In this document: positions 1 through 8,145 of the stretch, in pieces
How positions within the stretch are numbered: the first letter of the stretch is position 1
Layout: the number at the start of each line of letters is the position of its first letter
Origin: Bacteroides gallinarum DSM 18171 = JCM 13658
GTDB taxonomy: Bacteria; Bacteroidota; Bacteroidia; Bacteroidales; Bacteroidaceae
Assembly: GCF_000374365.1 (NCBI RefSeq)
Contig: NZ_KB894152.1
Coordinates: 1 to 39,652, forward strand
Direction: 5' to 3'
DNA length: 39,652 nt
Translations under genes and position numbers: made by a program
The notes under the pieces: model-generated
Told to the model about the DNA's origin: nothing
Seen by the model: the letters and a program-made list of their open reading frames with translations, nothing else
Database searches by the model: none

Positions 1-2
1 AT

Positions 3-41
3 TTCCCCCGTTTTGGCCTTCAAACCTTATTTGCGGGGGAA
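3..41. repeat. Inverted repeat at left edge
   Basis: TTCCCCCG at 3-10 is answered by CGGGGGAA at 34-41, an 8-bp perfect inverted repeat with a 23-base loop. It may be the end of a terminator or RNA element belonging to a gene left of the window. No T-run is visible on either side, so the role is open. Confidence 0.4.
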
Positions 42-53
42 TACCTAAAGATA

Positions 54-101
54 CAAAAAAGCCAGCTAATTCGCAATATTTTGTGTATGAATTAGTTGGC
101 T
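54..101 (-). terminator. Rho-independent terminator of the small secreted protein
   Basis: On the minus strand AGCCAACTAATTC (101-89) pairs with GAATTAGCTGGCT (72-60) with one mismatch, followed by a T-run at 59-54. It lies about 65 bases after the stop codon of the 167-520 gene, as expected for its terminator. Confidence 0.8.
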
Positions 102-166
102 GATTTTATATTATTTACTGAATGTCCCTGTTGTTTACCTATTTTCCGAATTATCGGAAGCGAATG

Positions 167-520
167 TTACTTCACTTCGATACCTTTGTTTTGCAGCGTG
201 ACGTTCAAAACCTTTGCATAATCGGCGTACTGCTTTTCATTCAAGGTCTTTTTCATCAGCTTCAGGTTACCGTAAACTGCATTGCGGAGCAGCTTTTCCT
301 GGTTTTTCCTGGAATTGGTGGCACGCGACATCTGTTCGTTGAAGTATTCGCAGATGTTCGTTACTTCTTCATGCTGTTCGGCGGAAAGTTGCAGATACTT
401 GCTCAACTTGGTTACGTTGATGCTGCCTTCCCATTTGGCAGTCGTGGGTTGGTTTCCTGCTGCAAATACGCTGGCAGTCAGACACACTGCTGCCGCTAAT
501 GTTAATCCTAAACGTTTCAT
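167..520 (-). CDS. Small secreted protein of unknown function
   Basis: A 117-residue protein starting at ATG 520. Residues 1-20 form a Sec signal peptide with a probable cut after SVFA. The mature part is about 95 residues, rich in Lys, Glu, Asn and Leu, and looks mainly helical (a stretch around 40-70 reads QLSAEQHEEVTNICEYF, then a basic helix). It recalls small periplasmic helical proteins of the Spy/LTXXQ style, but no diagnostic repeat is present and I do not assign a function. It is transcribed alone: a -7 box lies about 100 bases upstream and a terminator follows. A TATGTT-N4-AACATA palindrome sits just upstream of the -7 box, so the gene may be regulated together with other genes that carry this site. 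Confidence 0.85.
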   Translation of the reverse strand: MKRLGLTLAAAVCLTASVFAAGNQPTTAKWEGSINVTKLSKYLQLSAEQHEEVTNICEYFNEQMSRATNSRKNQEKLLRNAVYGNLKLMKKTLNEKQYADYAKVLNVTLQNKGIEVK

Positions 521-592
521 AATACCTACTGTTTAATTGTTATACCTAAAAACTAATCTTAATAATAAATCTAATACCTACTGAAAACAATC

Positions 593-604
593 CTAAGCGC
601 TTAG
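593..604. repeat. Perfect 12-bp palindrome in the 5' leader
   Basis: CTAAGCGCTTAG lies between the predicted transcription start (about 618) and the ATG at 520. The direct repeat AATACCTACTG also occurs at 521-531 and again near 573-583. It could be an operator or part of an mRNA hairpin; nothing decides which. Confidence 0.35.
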
Positions 605-622
605 TCTTTTCTTTTACCTGTG

Positions 623-630
623 CAAATATA
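623..630 (-). promoter_or_regulatory. -7 box of the small secreted protein
   Basis: On the minus strand the sequence reads TATATTTG followed by C, an exact match to the Bacteroides -7 consensus TAnnTTTG. A good -33 TTTG is not visible; the matching position falls in a T-rich stretch at the edge of the 635-650 palindrome. Confidence 0.65.
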
Positions 631-634
631 AGAA

Positions 635-650
635 TATGTTCTATAACATA
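635..650. promoter_or_regulatory. TATGTT-N4-AACATA palindrome, copy 1
   Basis: TATGTTCTATAACATA, a perfect inverted repeat with a 4-base spacer, lies 5 bases upstream of the -7 box, inside the promoter. This position would suit a repressor better than a class I activator. The same motif occurs at 8058, 19114 and 26511. Confidence 0.5.
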
Positions 651-889
651 AAAATGGTTGGCGAGAAAAATGCAGTTTCTGCCTTCATTTCTTGATTTAT
701 ATCAATTTCGTACTATAAAAAAGATAGAATTATGCTTTTTCTGTAACATAAATGTAACATGGATGCGGTTATGCTTACCTAATGTAATGGCTATGCTCCG
801 GTTTTGCTGGCAAAAGGATATGCTTCCCTGGGTGTCTTGCGTGTACGGTATCCTGCCGGTTCGTGCGTTCCGGTGCGGAGGCATTGCGT
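651..889. other. Non-coding spacer
   Basis: Together with the promoter region this makes a 369-base gap between two minus-strand genes. I see no conserved reading frame. TGTAACAT-like pieces at about 741-763 resemble half sites of the palindrome but lack its spacing. A clear terminator for the operon ending at 890 was not found. Confidence 0.4.
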
Positions 890-1972
890 TTACCTGCCTT
901 CTGCCGGTTCAATGGTACTTATCTTGTCGGGCAACTGCATCACCGTTCTTACTTCGGAGCTTACTCCGACGAAGCCGAGCCCGTTCACGACATTGCTCGG
1001 GATGATGACGGGTTCCATGAGCGTATCTTCGTAATTGTCCGATTCCAGGCAGTTCAGGGCTTTGAGGTAGCGGTATTCCGCTTCCGAAATGCTGAGCAGG
1101 CGGACGGTGATTGTCCTGCTGTAACGGATTATATCGTATATATACAGGGAGCCGTAGGCATTGTACAAATCGGTATATACTTTTAGCGTGCAGCTTGCAT
1201 CGGTAAACCGGCTGTCTGCGAATACGTTGTACTTGTTTTCGATGTATGTGCCGAATAAATCGTTGTCGTCGTCGCTGCCGTTCGTCGGGTTACCGTCGGT
1301 CAGTATGATATCTTCCCGGTTAATCAGCTCCGTATTCCGTATGTGGACGACCGTATCGTTGCCGGCGAAGTCCTGCCCGTAAACGGTCATGTCGTGCCGG
1401 ATGTCCAGCCGGTAGTAATTCTTCTCTCCGGGGCGGTCTTGCAAGCTGATTTTGAATTGCCTGTAAGTGTTCCAGTCACCGTAGCCTCTGAGGGATACGC
1501 ATGCGGTATCCACCCGGATAGCGTCTACCGGCCGGGGTACGGTGGCTTCCGCCGATACATGGTATTTTCCTTTTTCGGCTGTGGCTTCCAGCCGGACGGC
1601 ATCGCCCGGGCGGAGGGAGGTGCGCATGCGGAACTTTTTGCGCTTGCCGATTTCCGGGAGGAAGTTGAGGGGGTTATCGGCATCGTGGTCGAGGCTGCCG
1701 ATAGGCTTGAGCGGGGGAAGTTCTTCCAGGGTTTCTACGACTTTCCCGTTGACGGACAGGGTAACGGTGGCGTCGCTTACGTGGCCGAGGCTTTCCGTGC
1801 CGCTCAGGTTCAGGTACACGAAGTTTTCCGTTTCGCCGGCATCGAGCAGGGCGTTCATTATCAGTTGGGGCTCTTTCATGCCCGGCGGGGTGTAGGGGAT
1901 TTCGTTCTCGCAGGAGGAGACTCCGCCGGCAATGAGGGCAGAGAGGGCAAGGTATATAATTACTTGTTTCAT
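890..1972 (-). CDS. DUF4249 family outer-membrane-associated lipoprotein
   Basis: A 360-residue protein starting at ATG 1972. The N-terminus is a lipoprotein signal with lipobox GVSSC (Cys21), so it is probably anchored in the outer membrane. Residues about 30-330 carry the DUF4249 pattern: a beta-rich domain opening with a PQLIMNALLD stretch and NVVNG-type motifs near the end. DUF4249 proteins commonly lie next to STN-type TonB receptors in Bacteroidota and are thought to act as their surface partner; their ligands are largely unknown. It is the last gene of the sigma/anti-sigma/receptor operon, 17 bases after the receptor gene. The partner role is inferred from family and position. Confidence 0.8.
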   Translation of the reverse strand: MKQVIIYLALSALIAGGVSSCENEIPYTPPGMKEPQLIMNALLDAGETENFVYLNLSGTESLGHVSDATVTLSVNGKVVETLEELPPLKPIGSLDHDADNPLNFLPEIGKRKKFRMRTSLRPGDAVRLEATAEKGKYHVSAEATVPRPVDAIRVDTACVSLRGYGDWNTYRQFKISLQDRPGEKNYYRLDIRHDMTVYGQDFAGNDTVVHIRNTELINREDIILTDGNPTNGSDDDNDLFGTYIENKYNVFADSRFTDASCTLKVYTDLYNAYGSLYIYDIIRYSRTITVRLLSISEAEYRYLKALNCLESDNYEDTLMEPVIIPSNVVNGLGFVGVSSEVRTVMQLPDKISTIEPAEGR

Positions 1973-1989
1973 GGGATGTTTCGTTTAGT

Positions 1990-4713
1990 TCAGAATTTGT
2001 AGGTGTATGTTACCGAGGGGATGCAGGGCAGCAGTGTCATCTTCTTGATGACAATCTTTTCTTTGTCCGTAACTGCGGTGTAAGTGCCGTTGTTGTTATA
2101 ATAGTGCTCTCTCCCTTCCGACTGCTGCGTGGCGTAGACCAGCGTCGGGTTCATGGCGTTGTAGGCATTGTAGAGGCTGATGTTCCATATGCGCATGCCG
2201 TGCCGGGTTTTCTTGTTGAAGTTGATGCTGAGGTTCAGCCGGTGGCTGGCGGGCAGCCGGTAGTTGTTCCGGCGGGAGATGTAGCTGGCTTGTTCGATGC
2301 TGCCGTCGGGTTTCAGGATAACCGTCTGCTGCTCGGGCACGGTTACTGCCCCGCCGCTGTTGAATATCCATGAGGCGCCGGCGTCGATGCGTCTGCTGAA
2401 CTTGTGGTTGATGCAGAGGTTGATACTGTGCCGGCGGTCGTACTTGTACGGAAACCGCTCTCCGTTGTTGATTGTGCCGTTTTTGAATTGGCGGTCGGCT
2501 TTGGCTAAGGCGTAGGATAGCCAGCCGGTTGTTCTGCCTGCCGTTTTCTGTACCATGAACTCGATGCCCATAGAGCGTCCTTTACCCATTTCGACCTTAT
2601 CCTGCCAGTTGGTGGAAGTGCCGAAGAAGCTGACCCCGTCCTGGTATTCCAGTACGTTACGCATCTGTTTGTAATAGCCCTCCAATGAGAATTCCCAGCC
2701 GGGGAGCCCGTTGTAGTATCCTCCGGCTGAATATTGCATGGAGTACATGGGATGTATGTCTTTCGTGATAGGGACCCAGAGGTCGGTCGGCATGGCGAGC
2801 GGCGTGGACGACAGCAGATGTACGTATTGCGCCATTTGCGAGAGCGATGCTTTGACTGAGAATCCGCGGTTCAGCCGGTAACGTGCAGACAGGCGGGGCT
2901 GTGCCGAAAAGTAGCTCTTGCCTTGTGTGCGGAACAGGGAGAAGTGCATGCCTGCGTTTATGCTGAGGCGGCTGCCGATGTCGAAATTGTCTTCTGCATA
3001 AAGGGAGGCTTCGTGCCCTTTCAGGTAACTGTTCGAGATGCCGCGGTACAGCGTGTCCTGCTCTACGGCGTCGCCTTCTTTCTCTTGTATTCTCGAGGTC
3101 GTCGTTTCGGGACGGAAGGTGTGGTGCAGGTATTCCAGGCCGAATTTGATATGGTGGGCGGGCGAAGGGGTGTAATCGAAATCCGTCCGGTAGCTCCAGT
3201 CACGGATGCCCGAACGGTACTCCGAATCGTACCGGCGTACATAGGGCGACGTGCTGCTGTTCTGGAATTCGTAATTGTTGCTTGCCAGTATCATGCGGTA
3301 GCTGTTGAAGGCAATGGTCGTGTTGCTGAACAGTTTGTTGTTGAACACGTAGTTCCAGCGGCCGGCTACAATCGTATTTCCCCAGTTCAGGCTGTTTTTG
3401 TCTTTGTAGATGCGGTTGTAGCTGCTGTTGTCGTTTTCCGGGTCGGTGTACTGGTAGTCTTCCTTGATGTTGAAGTGGTAGTGGTCTTTGCCGTGGTAGA
3501 AGCTGAGGAAGGCGCGGCTGCGGTCGTTGAACTTATGGTTCACTTTGGCGTTGAGGTCGTAGAAGTAGTAGTTGTAACTCTCGCCGTCGCTCTTGAACAG
3601 GTTGCGCATAAAGGCTGTATGGGTGCTGCGTGCACTGATTGAGAAGGATGTGCGCTCCTTGACGATAGGGCCCTCCAGGTGGAGCTTGCTGGTGAGTGTG
3701 CCTATACTGAGGGTTCCGTGGTAATGTTTCATGTCGCCGTCGTTGGTGCGTACGTCTACAATGGACGAGAGCCGTCCGCCGTAGCGGGAGGGGAAGGAGC
3801 TTTTGAACAGGGTTACTTTCTTTACGGCTTCGGGGGTGAAGATAGAGAATATGCCCAGCAGGTGGTCGGCGTTGTAGACGGGTGTTCCGTCCAGTAGTAT
3901 AAGGTTCTGGTCTGGTCCGCCGCCGCGCACATAGAGTCCGGAAAAGCCTTCCATACCGGCTTGTACACCGGGCATCAACTGGATTGTTTTCAATAAATCG
4001 GCCTCTCCCAGTACTGTGGGGGTATGCCGGATTTGTGTCATCGGTATCTCGTGTGCTCCCATGGAGGTACTTTGTATGCCGGCTTCCTGCTTGTCCGAGA
4101 GGATTATCACTTCGGCCAGTCGGTTGTTACTGTCGAGGCGGATGTTCAGCAGCGTGTCTTTTGACAGCACGAATTGCTTGTGCTGCGTTTCGTAGCCCAG
4201 GTACGAGAAGGTGAGCCGGGTATTTCCTTCAGGCAGCGTAAGTGTGTAAAAACCGAAAGGATTGGTGGCTGTGCCTACGGAACGGCGGCTTTCGAGGATA
4301 TTGGCGCCAATCAGCGTTTCGGAAGACGCCCCGTCGGTTACATATCCGCTGACGGTGAATTTACGGCTTACGGATTTCTGCGGTATAGGCCGCTTGTGCA
4401 GCAGGATGTGTTTTCCGGATATCTCGAACCCTACGGGCTCGTTGTGGAAGGCTTGCTGCAATATCTCTCCGATAGTTTGCCGCTGGGCTTCCAGGGTGAT
4501 GCGCCGGGACAGTTTCACGTCTTCTCCATATATAAAGGTAAAGCCGGTTGCATTTTCCAGTTGCCGGGCGAAACTTTCCAGCGTAGCGTTATGGATGTCA
4601 AGGGTCAGGCGGGCTGCTTTCGTTTGTGCGTGGAGCGGGTGGCTCAGGAGAACCGCACATACCAGGAACATTGTCCCGATATGGCGGTGCGAACAGATAG
4701 TGGAATACTTCAT
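1990..4713 (-). CDS. TonB-dependent receptor with STN signalling domain
   Basis: A 907-residue outer-membrane receptor starting at ATG 4713. In order: signal peptide (about 1-30), STN domain (about 35-105, containing ESFARQLENATGFTF), a carboxypeptidase-regulatory-like beta domain (about 118-205, with GFYTLTLPEG), a plug domain (about 215-340, with LYVRGGGPDQNLILLDGTP) and a 22-strand-type barrel ending in aromatic TYTYKF. The STN domain is the part by which FecA-type transducers touch the membrane anti-sigma protein, and such a protein is encoded 7 bases upstream. The receptor should import a ligand with TonB energy and report its presence to the ECF sigma factor. The ligand cannot be read from the sequence; no SusD partner follows, but a DUF4249 lipoprotein does. 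Confidence 0.92.
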   Translation of the reverse strand: MKYSTICSHRHIGTMFLVCAVLLSHPLHAQTKAARLTLDIHNATLESFARQLENATGFTFIYGEDVKLSRRITLEAQRQTIGEILQQAFHNEPVGFEISGKHILLHKRPIPQKSVSRKFTVSGYVTDGASSETLIGANILESRRSVGTATNPFGFYTLTLPEGNTRLTFSYLGYETQHKQFVLSKDTLLNIRLDSNNRLAEVIILSDKQEAGIQSTSMGAHEIPMTQIRHTPTVLGEADLLKTIQLMPGVQAGMEGFSGLYVRGGGPDQNLILLDGTPVYNADHLLGIFSIFTPEAVKKVTLFKSSFPSRYGGRLSSIVDVRTNDGDMKHYHGTLSIGTLTSKLHLEGPIVKERTSFSISARSTHTAFMRNLFKSDGESYNYYFYDLNAKVNHKFNDRSRAFLSFYHGKDHYHFNIKEDYQYTDPENDNSSYNRIYKDKNSLNWGNTIVAGRWNYVFNNKLFSNTTIAFNSYRMILASNNYEFQNSSTSPYVRRYDSEYRSGIRDWSYRTDFDYTPSPAHHIKFGLEYLHHTFRPETTTSRIQEKEGDAVEQDTLYRGISNSYLKGHEASLYAEDNFDIGSRLSINAGMHFSLFRTQGKSYFSAQPRLSARYRLNRGFSVKASLSQMAQYVHLLSSTPLAMPTDLWVPITKDIHPMYSMQYSAGGYYNGLPGWEFSLEGYYKQMRNVLEYQDGVSFFGTSTNWQDKVEMGKGRSMGIEFMVQKTAGRTTGWLSYALAKADRQFKNGTINNGERFPYKYDRRHSINLCINHKFSRRIDAGASWIFNSGGAVTVPEQQTVILKPDGSIEQASYISRRNNYRLPASHRLNLSINFNKKTRHGMRIWNISLYNAYNAMNPTLVYATQQSEGREHYYNNNGTYTAVTDKEKIVIKKMTLLPCIPSVTYTYKF

Positions 4714-4720
4714 TATTGGG

Positions 4721-5230
4721 TCAGTTAAGTTTAGTGATGACTATGGTGTCGTTGGATTCTTCATAATCGAATTTGCCGGCTTCTTTCAGCAGGTCGAGGA
4801 TGACTGTCAGGCTTTCGTCGGAGTCGAATGTTGCTGTCATCCGGTAGTTTCTCAGGCTGTCGTCTATTCGGATTGCCCGGTGGAATGTTTGCGAAAGCCG
4901 GAGGGCGATTTCCTCCAACGGCTGCTGCCGGAAAATCAGCACTTCTCCCGGCACGGTTGCTGCGGGAGGTGTCTCCGTGGAAATTGCCGGAGCGGGGGAT
5001 GCCGGTTCGAAAGATAGGGCATGGTAGGTAGCCCAGCTTGCCACGCATAGCAGGATTACCGCAGCGGCGCTTGTCGTACGCAACCAGAACCGCCTCTTTA
5101 TGCGGCGGGCGAATAGCCGCGTTTCCAGTATCTTCCAACTGTTTTCTGCCGAGAATTTTCCCCGGGGCGAACGGGTGGAGGCTATCAGCCTGTCTAATAG
5201 CTTGTCGATAGGGTCGTCGTTTGTTTTCAT
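4721..5230 (-). CDS. Short FecR-like anti-sigma protein (DUF4974)
   Basis: A 169-residue inner-membrane protein starting at ATG 5230. Residues 1-45 are cytoplasmic and basic near the membrane; residues about 48-68 are a single transmembrane helix (TSAAAVILLCVASWATYHAL); after a Pro/Ala linker, residues about 93-167 form a DUF4974 domain (FRQQPLEEIALRLSQTF to NDTIVITKLN). Typical Bacteroides FecR anti-sigma proteins are about 300-400 residues and have a FecR domain between helix and DUF4974. That domain is missing, so signal transfer would have to run from the receptor STN domain directly to DUF4974. The gene sits between a small lipoprotein and the receptor. The anti-sigma role is inferred from architecture and context. 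Confidence 0.75.
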   Translation of the reverse strand: MKTNDDPIDKLLDRLIASTRSPRGKFSAENSWKILETRLFARRIKRRFWLRTTSAAAVILLCVASWATYHALSFEPASPAPAISTETPPAATVPGEVLIFRQQPLEEIALRLSQTFHRAIRIDDSLRNYRMTATFDSDESLTVILDLLKEAGKFDYEESNDTIVITKLN

Positions 5231-5237
5231 CTCTTTT

Positions 5238-5681
5238 TTATTTGACGGTCAGCTTCAGCAGCAGTTGCGATTGCTTTACTTCCTTGTCTGCGGGCGTGCA
5301 GGTAATGCGTATTTCCTGGTTATGTTTTATCTGTTTGGGATAGATACGGATGCGGACGGTGGCGTATTTCTTCCTGGCGGGAATAACGAGCCGGGTATCC
5401 AGCAGCTTGAATGCGGGTTGCGTACCGGGTTTCGAACGGGCGCTCAGTGATACTTCCCTGTCTTCTTCTCTTTTCTTTATCGCAATGATTTTAAGGCTGA
5501 TATCCTGCTCCTCCGTTCGGCGGTCTACAGTGTAGCTCTCGGTTATCTTGTCGAAACCGGTATAATTCGTGGGATAACCGGCATGGTCGTCGTTACAGGC
5601 ACTCAGGCAGAGTATGGCAAATAGTATGCCGGTTCCGATTGTACATAGGCTTTTCATAACGCTTGTGGATTTTGTTTTCAT
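5238..5681 (-). CDS. Small lipoprotein of the sigma/receptor operon
   Basis: A 147-residue protein starting at ATG 5681; an internal ATG at 5657 gives a more compact signal peptide and may be the true start. The signal ends in LCLSAC, a clear lipobox, followed by NDD. The mature part is beta-rich with alternating hydrophobic residues (RLVIPARKKYATVRIRIYP) and resembles in pattern Calx-beta or DUF4843-like lipoprotein domains, though I cannot assign a family firmly. It sits between the sigma factor (96 bases upstream) and the DUF4974 protein (7 bases downstream), a place usually held directly by the anti-sigma gene. It may be a surface or periplasmic accessory of the signalling unit. Confidence 0.75.
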   Translation of the reverse strand: MKTKSTSVMKSLCTIGTGILFAILCLSACNDDHAGYPTNYTGFDKITESYTVDRRTEEQDISLKIIAIKKREEDREVSLSARSKPGTQPAFKLLDTRLVIPARKKYATVRIRIYPKQIKHNQEIRITCTPADKEVKQSQLLLKLTVK

Positions 5682-5777
5682 AGGTAAAGACAGGCGTTTC
5701 CCGAAAACTCCCTATGTACATCCGTACTTTTTTTGTTTTTCCTGTATTTTTTCTGTGTTTCCCGGTCTGTTCCGCTT

Positions 5778-6320
5778 TTAGCGGAGCAGCATTTCCCTCA
5801 GGCGTGCAAGCGCTTTCTGTAATTGGGCGTCTACAGTCTTGATGCTGATACCCAATTCTTCGGCTACCTGGGCATAGCTTTGTTTTTCCTCGCGCACCCG
5901 GATAAATACTTCCCGGCAACGTTCCGGCAGCCGGTCGAGGGCTTTGACGTAGCGGGCAAAGAGTTCTTCGCTGATAAGGGTGTCCTCGGGAGAGCAGGCG
6001 TGGCCGGCGGGTTCGGATAACTGCCCGGAATTCCGGTCGGTATGCCTTGCTTCTTTTTCCAGGTAGTTGAGGGAGGCGTTCTTGGTAAGGATAAAGCAGT
6101 AATCTTCGATGTTGCTTACTTCCGGCAGTTTTTTGCGTTGTTCCCAAAGGTGCATAAATACATCCAGCACGATTTCCTGTGCCCAGTCTCCGCGCCTGAC
6201 GTAGTAGTGGGCGATGCGGAAAAGGCGGTCGTAGGTCAGGTCGTAGAAGCCCCGGAAGGCTTGTTCCGAGTTCTCGTCTTTCATTTGGCGCAGGTAGCGC
6301 CTCACTTCCTGTTCGGTCAT
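5778..6320 (-). CDS. ECF-type RNA polymerase sigma factor
   Basis: A 180-residue sigma-70 family protein starting at ATG 6320. Region 2 spans about residues 20-95 (with AQEIVLDVFMHLWEQRKKL, the DNA-melting helix pattern). Region 4 spans about 120-178 (LPERCREVFIRVREE, then the helix-turn-helix YAQVAEELGISIKTVDAQL). Size and layout match Bacteroidota ECF factors paired with FecR proteins. The start lies 6 bases after the hemW stop codon, so it is probably co-transcribed with hemW. It should direct RNA polymerase to the receptor operon when the receptor is engaged. The 96 bases after its stop contain no clear housekeeping promoter and could hold its own target promoter. Confidence 0.9.
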   Translation of the reverse strand: MTEQEVRRYLRQMKDENSEQAFRGFYDLTYDRLFRIAHYYVRRGDWAQEIVLDVFMHLWEQRKKLPEVSNIEDYCFILTKNASLNYLEKEARHTDRNSGQLSEPAGHACSPEDTLISEELFARYVKALDRLPERCREVFIRVREEKQSYAQVAEELGISIKTVDAQLQKALARLREMLLR

Positions 6321-6326
6321 GTCGCT

Positions 6327-7460
6327 TTATTCTTCTATGAATAGCAGGTCGCTCATAATGCCGTCCGACACGAAGATGCCTTCGCGGGTGAGGTGGAGGC
6401 GGTTGCCGCGTATCTCCAGCTTGCCGCTGTCCAGGTGTGCAAGTGCCATGTCCATGCAGTATTGCCGCAGTTCTTTGCCGAATTTCTGTTCCAGCTCGTC
6501 CAAGGACAGCCCCCACCGGGTACGGATAGAGGTCATGATGCATTCGTTGTAGCGGGTAGCCCGGTCTAAGTATTCTTTTTCGAACCGGCGGCAACCGGTT
6601 TCGATAGAATGCAGGTAGTCTTCCAGCGAGGAGATGTTCCATTCGCGGGTGTCCGTATCGAATGAATGGGCGGAAGGGCCGCAGCCCAGGTAGGGTATTC
6701 CCCGCCAGTACGATGTATTGTGGCGGGAGTACATACCCGGCCGGCAGAAGTTGGATATTTCGTAGTGTTCGTATCCGGCATTGCCGAGCGTGTCTATCAG
6801 GGTGGAGAAGAAGCGGACGCTGCTTTCTTCGTCCACTTCGTGGATGCGGTGTGCCTGCAACAGTTCATGCAGGCGGGTTCCTTCTTCGTACGTCAGGTGG
6901 TAGGCGGAGATGTGCTCTACATCGAGGCCGACGGCTTGCTGCAAATCGTGTTCCCACCGCTCGTCCGTTTCGCCCGGCAGACCGTAAATGAGGTCGATGC
7001 TTATGTTGCCGAAACCGGCACGGCGGCAATGACGCACGGCATCGACAGCCTGCGCCGCATTGTGGCGGCGGTTCAACAGTTTCAGGGTAGCGTCGTCGAA
7101 GGTCTGTATGCCCATGCTGATGCGGTTGAAGGGGAGCCGTTGCAACATGGCTGTGTATTCTTCCGTCAGGTCGTCGGGGTTGGCTTCGAGGGTGATTTCC
7201 CGGCAATGCTCCATTCCGTAGTGTTTCCGAATGGTTTCGAATATCTCCCGGAAATCTTCCTCCGCAAGCTGCGAAGGAGTGCCGCCGCCGAAGTAAACCG
7301 TTTCCACGGGTTCGCCCCGCAGGTATTCTTTCCGCATTTGCAGTTCCTTGCAAAGCGCACGGATGTAACGTCCCTTCAGTTCGCTGCGGGTGGTGGAATA
7401 GAAATCGCAGTAGATGCAGCGTGTCTTGCAGAAGGGAATATGGATGTAGATACCTGCCAT
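6327..7460 (-). CDS. hemW: Radical SAM heme chaperone HemW
   Basis: A 377-residue radical SAM protein of the HemN-like/HemW family. The cluster-binding motif CKTRCIYC lies near residues 11-18, and GGGTPS near residue 60 is the SAM-binding glycine motif. HemW proteins bind heme and insert it into target proteins; they lack the HemN-specific N-terminal extension and should not be called coproporphyrinogen dehydrogenase. I start it at ATG 7460. A longer frame begins with TTG at 7487, but that TTG is part of the promoter -7 box, so it cannot be the start. The C-terminal HemN domain spans about residues 290-375. The ECF sigma gene follows after 6 bases, an unusual partner for a heme chaperone. Confidence 0.9.
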   Translation of the reverse strand: MAGIYIHIPFCKTRCIYCDFYSTTRSELKGRYIRALCKELQMRKEYLRGEPVETVYFGGGTPSQLAEEDFREIFETIRKHYGMEHCREITLEANPDDLTEEYTAMLQRLPFNRISMGIQTFDDATLKLLNRRHNAAQAVDAVRHCRRAGFGNISIDLIYGLPGETDERWEHDLQQAVGLDVEHISAYHLTYEEGTRLHELLQAHRIHEVDEESSVRFFSTLIDTLGNAGYEHYEISNFCRPGMYSRHNTSYWRGIPYLGCGPSAHSFDTDTREWNISSLEDYLHSIETGCRRFEKEYLDRATRYNECIMTSIRTRWGLSLDELEQKFGKELRQYCMDMALAHLDSGKLEIRGNRLHLTREGIFVSDGIMSDLLFIEE

Positions 7461-7484
7461 GCTTCTTTGAGATTGGTTGGGGCG

Positions 7485-7492
7485 CAAATATA
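7485..7492 (-). promoter_or_regulatory. -7 box of hemW and probably the whole operon
   Basis: On the minus strand the sequence is TATATTTGC, an exact TAnnTTTG match, 24 bases upstream of ATG 7460. It overlaps the in-frame TTG at 7487 and so decides the hemW start. No good -33 TTTG is visible. Confidence 0.7.
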
Positions 7493-7585
7493 CGATTTTT
7501 TTCTACGCCGGGTTAGGTGATTTCTTTTCTTTACTTGTATTTAATACTAAAATGGATATATAAGCATTTGACTGATTTCTCAAAA

Positions 7586-7984
7586 ATGTCGTACCGGATA
7601 GCGCGTGATGCCCAACTTGTGAAAAACATTCTCCTGGCGAACGGGAACTGTACGGTTAGATGATACGAAGTTGTCGGAAGCGGATAAAGAGACGATTAAA
7701 GCGGTTACAGGAAAGAAAAACCGTTCCGATTGGTACGTTCCGTTGCTTAGTTTATCGGTAAAGGAATTCTATCATAGAATAAGGAAAGAAAACCTTTGTC
7801 GTATTCAAATGGCGGATAAATCCCGGTGAACAGGCTTACAGCAAAAGAGGGTGAGGAGTTGCCCGAAAGTGATTGGTATACAAATAACGACACCTTTATA
7901 TGGCTTCTTTTGTTTTCCTTGCACTGGAACATACATCGGGACTGGAAACCTGTGACATGGCTTTCTTTATGGACGGTGAGATAG
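7586..7984 (+). pseudogene. Possible decayed coding sequence, family unknown
   Basis: Three overlapping open stretches in alternating frames read like one broken protein: ATG 7586 (MSYRIARDAQLVKNILLAN, stop about 7663), then a frame from about 7644 to a TGA at 7827 (DDTKLSEADKETIKAVTGKK), then a frame from about 7823 to a TAG at 7982 (TAKEGEELPESDWYTNNDTF). Composition is protein-like but no frame is intact. I do not recognise the family. It fills most of the 680-base gap between hemW and the glycoside hydrolase cluster, next to other gene remnants. It may also be spacer with chance coding character. Confidence 0.35.
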
Positions 7985-8057
7985 GTTATGTCAGTCTATC
8001 GGTGAAATGGTACGTTTTTTTGAATGCATATTGCCCCGATAGGCAAGAATAAGTGTA

Positions 8058-8073
8058 TATGTTACACAACATA
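8058..8073. promoter_or_regulatory. TATGTT-N4-AACATA palindrome, copy 2
   Basis: TATGTTACACAACATA lies about 390 bases before the GH97 gene and about 75 before ATG 8140. The symmetry extends outward (GTGTA on the left, TGCAC on the right) to nearly 26 bp, which is typical of a CRP/FNR-type dimer site. A weak -7-like TATTTTTA lies at 8107-8114. The core TATGTTACACAACAT is identical to the one before the EF-G2 gene. Confidence 0.6.
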
Positions 8074-8145
8074 TGCACTTATTTGTCATATCTGTAGTAA
8101 AAGTGTTATTTTTACACTCGCTAATCTTCTTGATATAAAATGATT

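Noticed and set aside
741..763. Further copy of the TATGTT palindrome
   Set aside because: TGTAACAT pieces occur as a direct repeat with the wrong spacing and no matching left half.
7461..7487. N-terminal extension of hemW from TTG 7487
   Set aside because: The TTG is part of the TATATTTG promoter -7 box, and the HemW family begins near ATG 7460.
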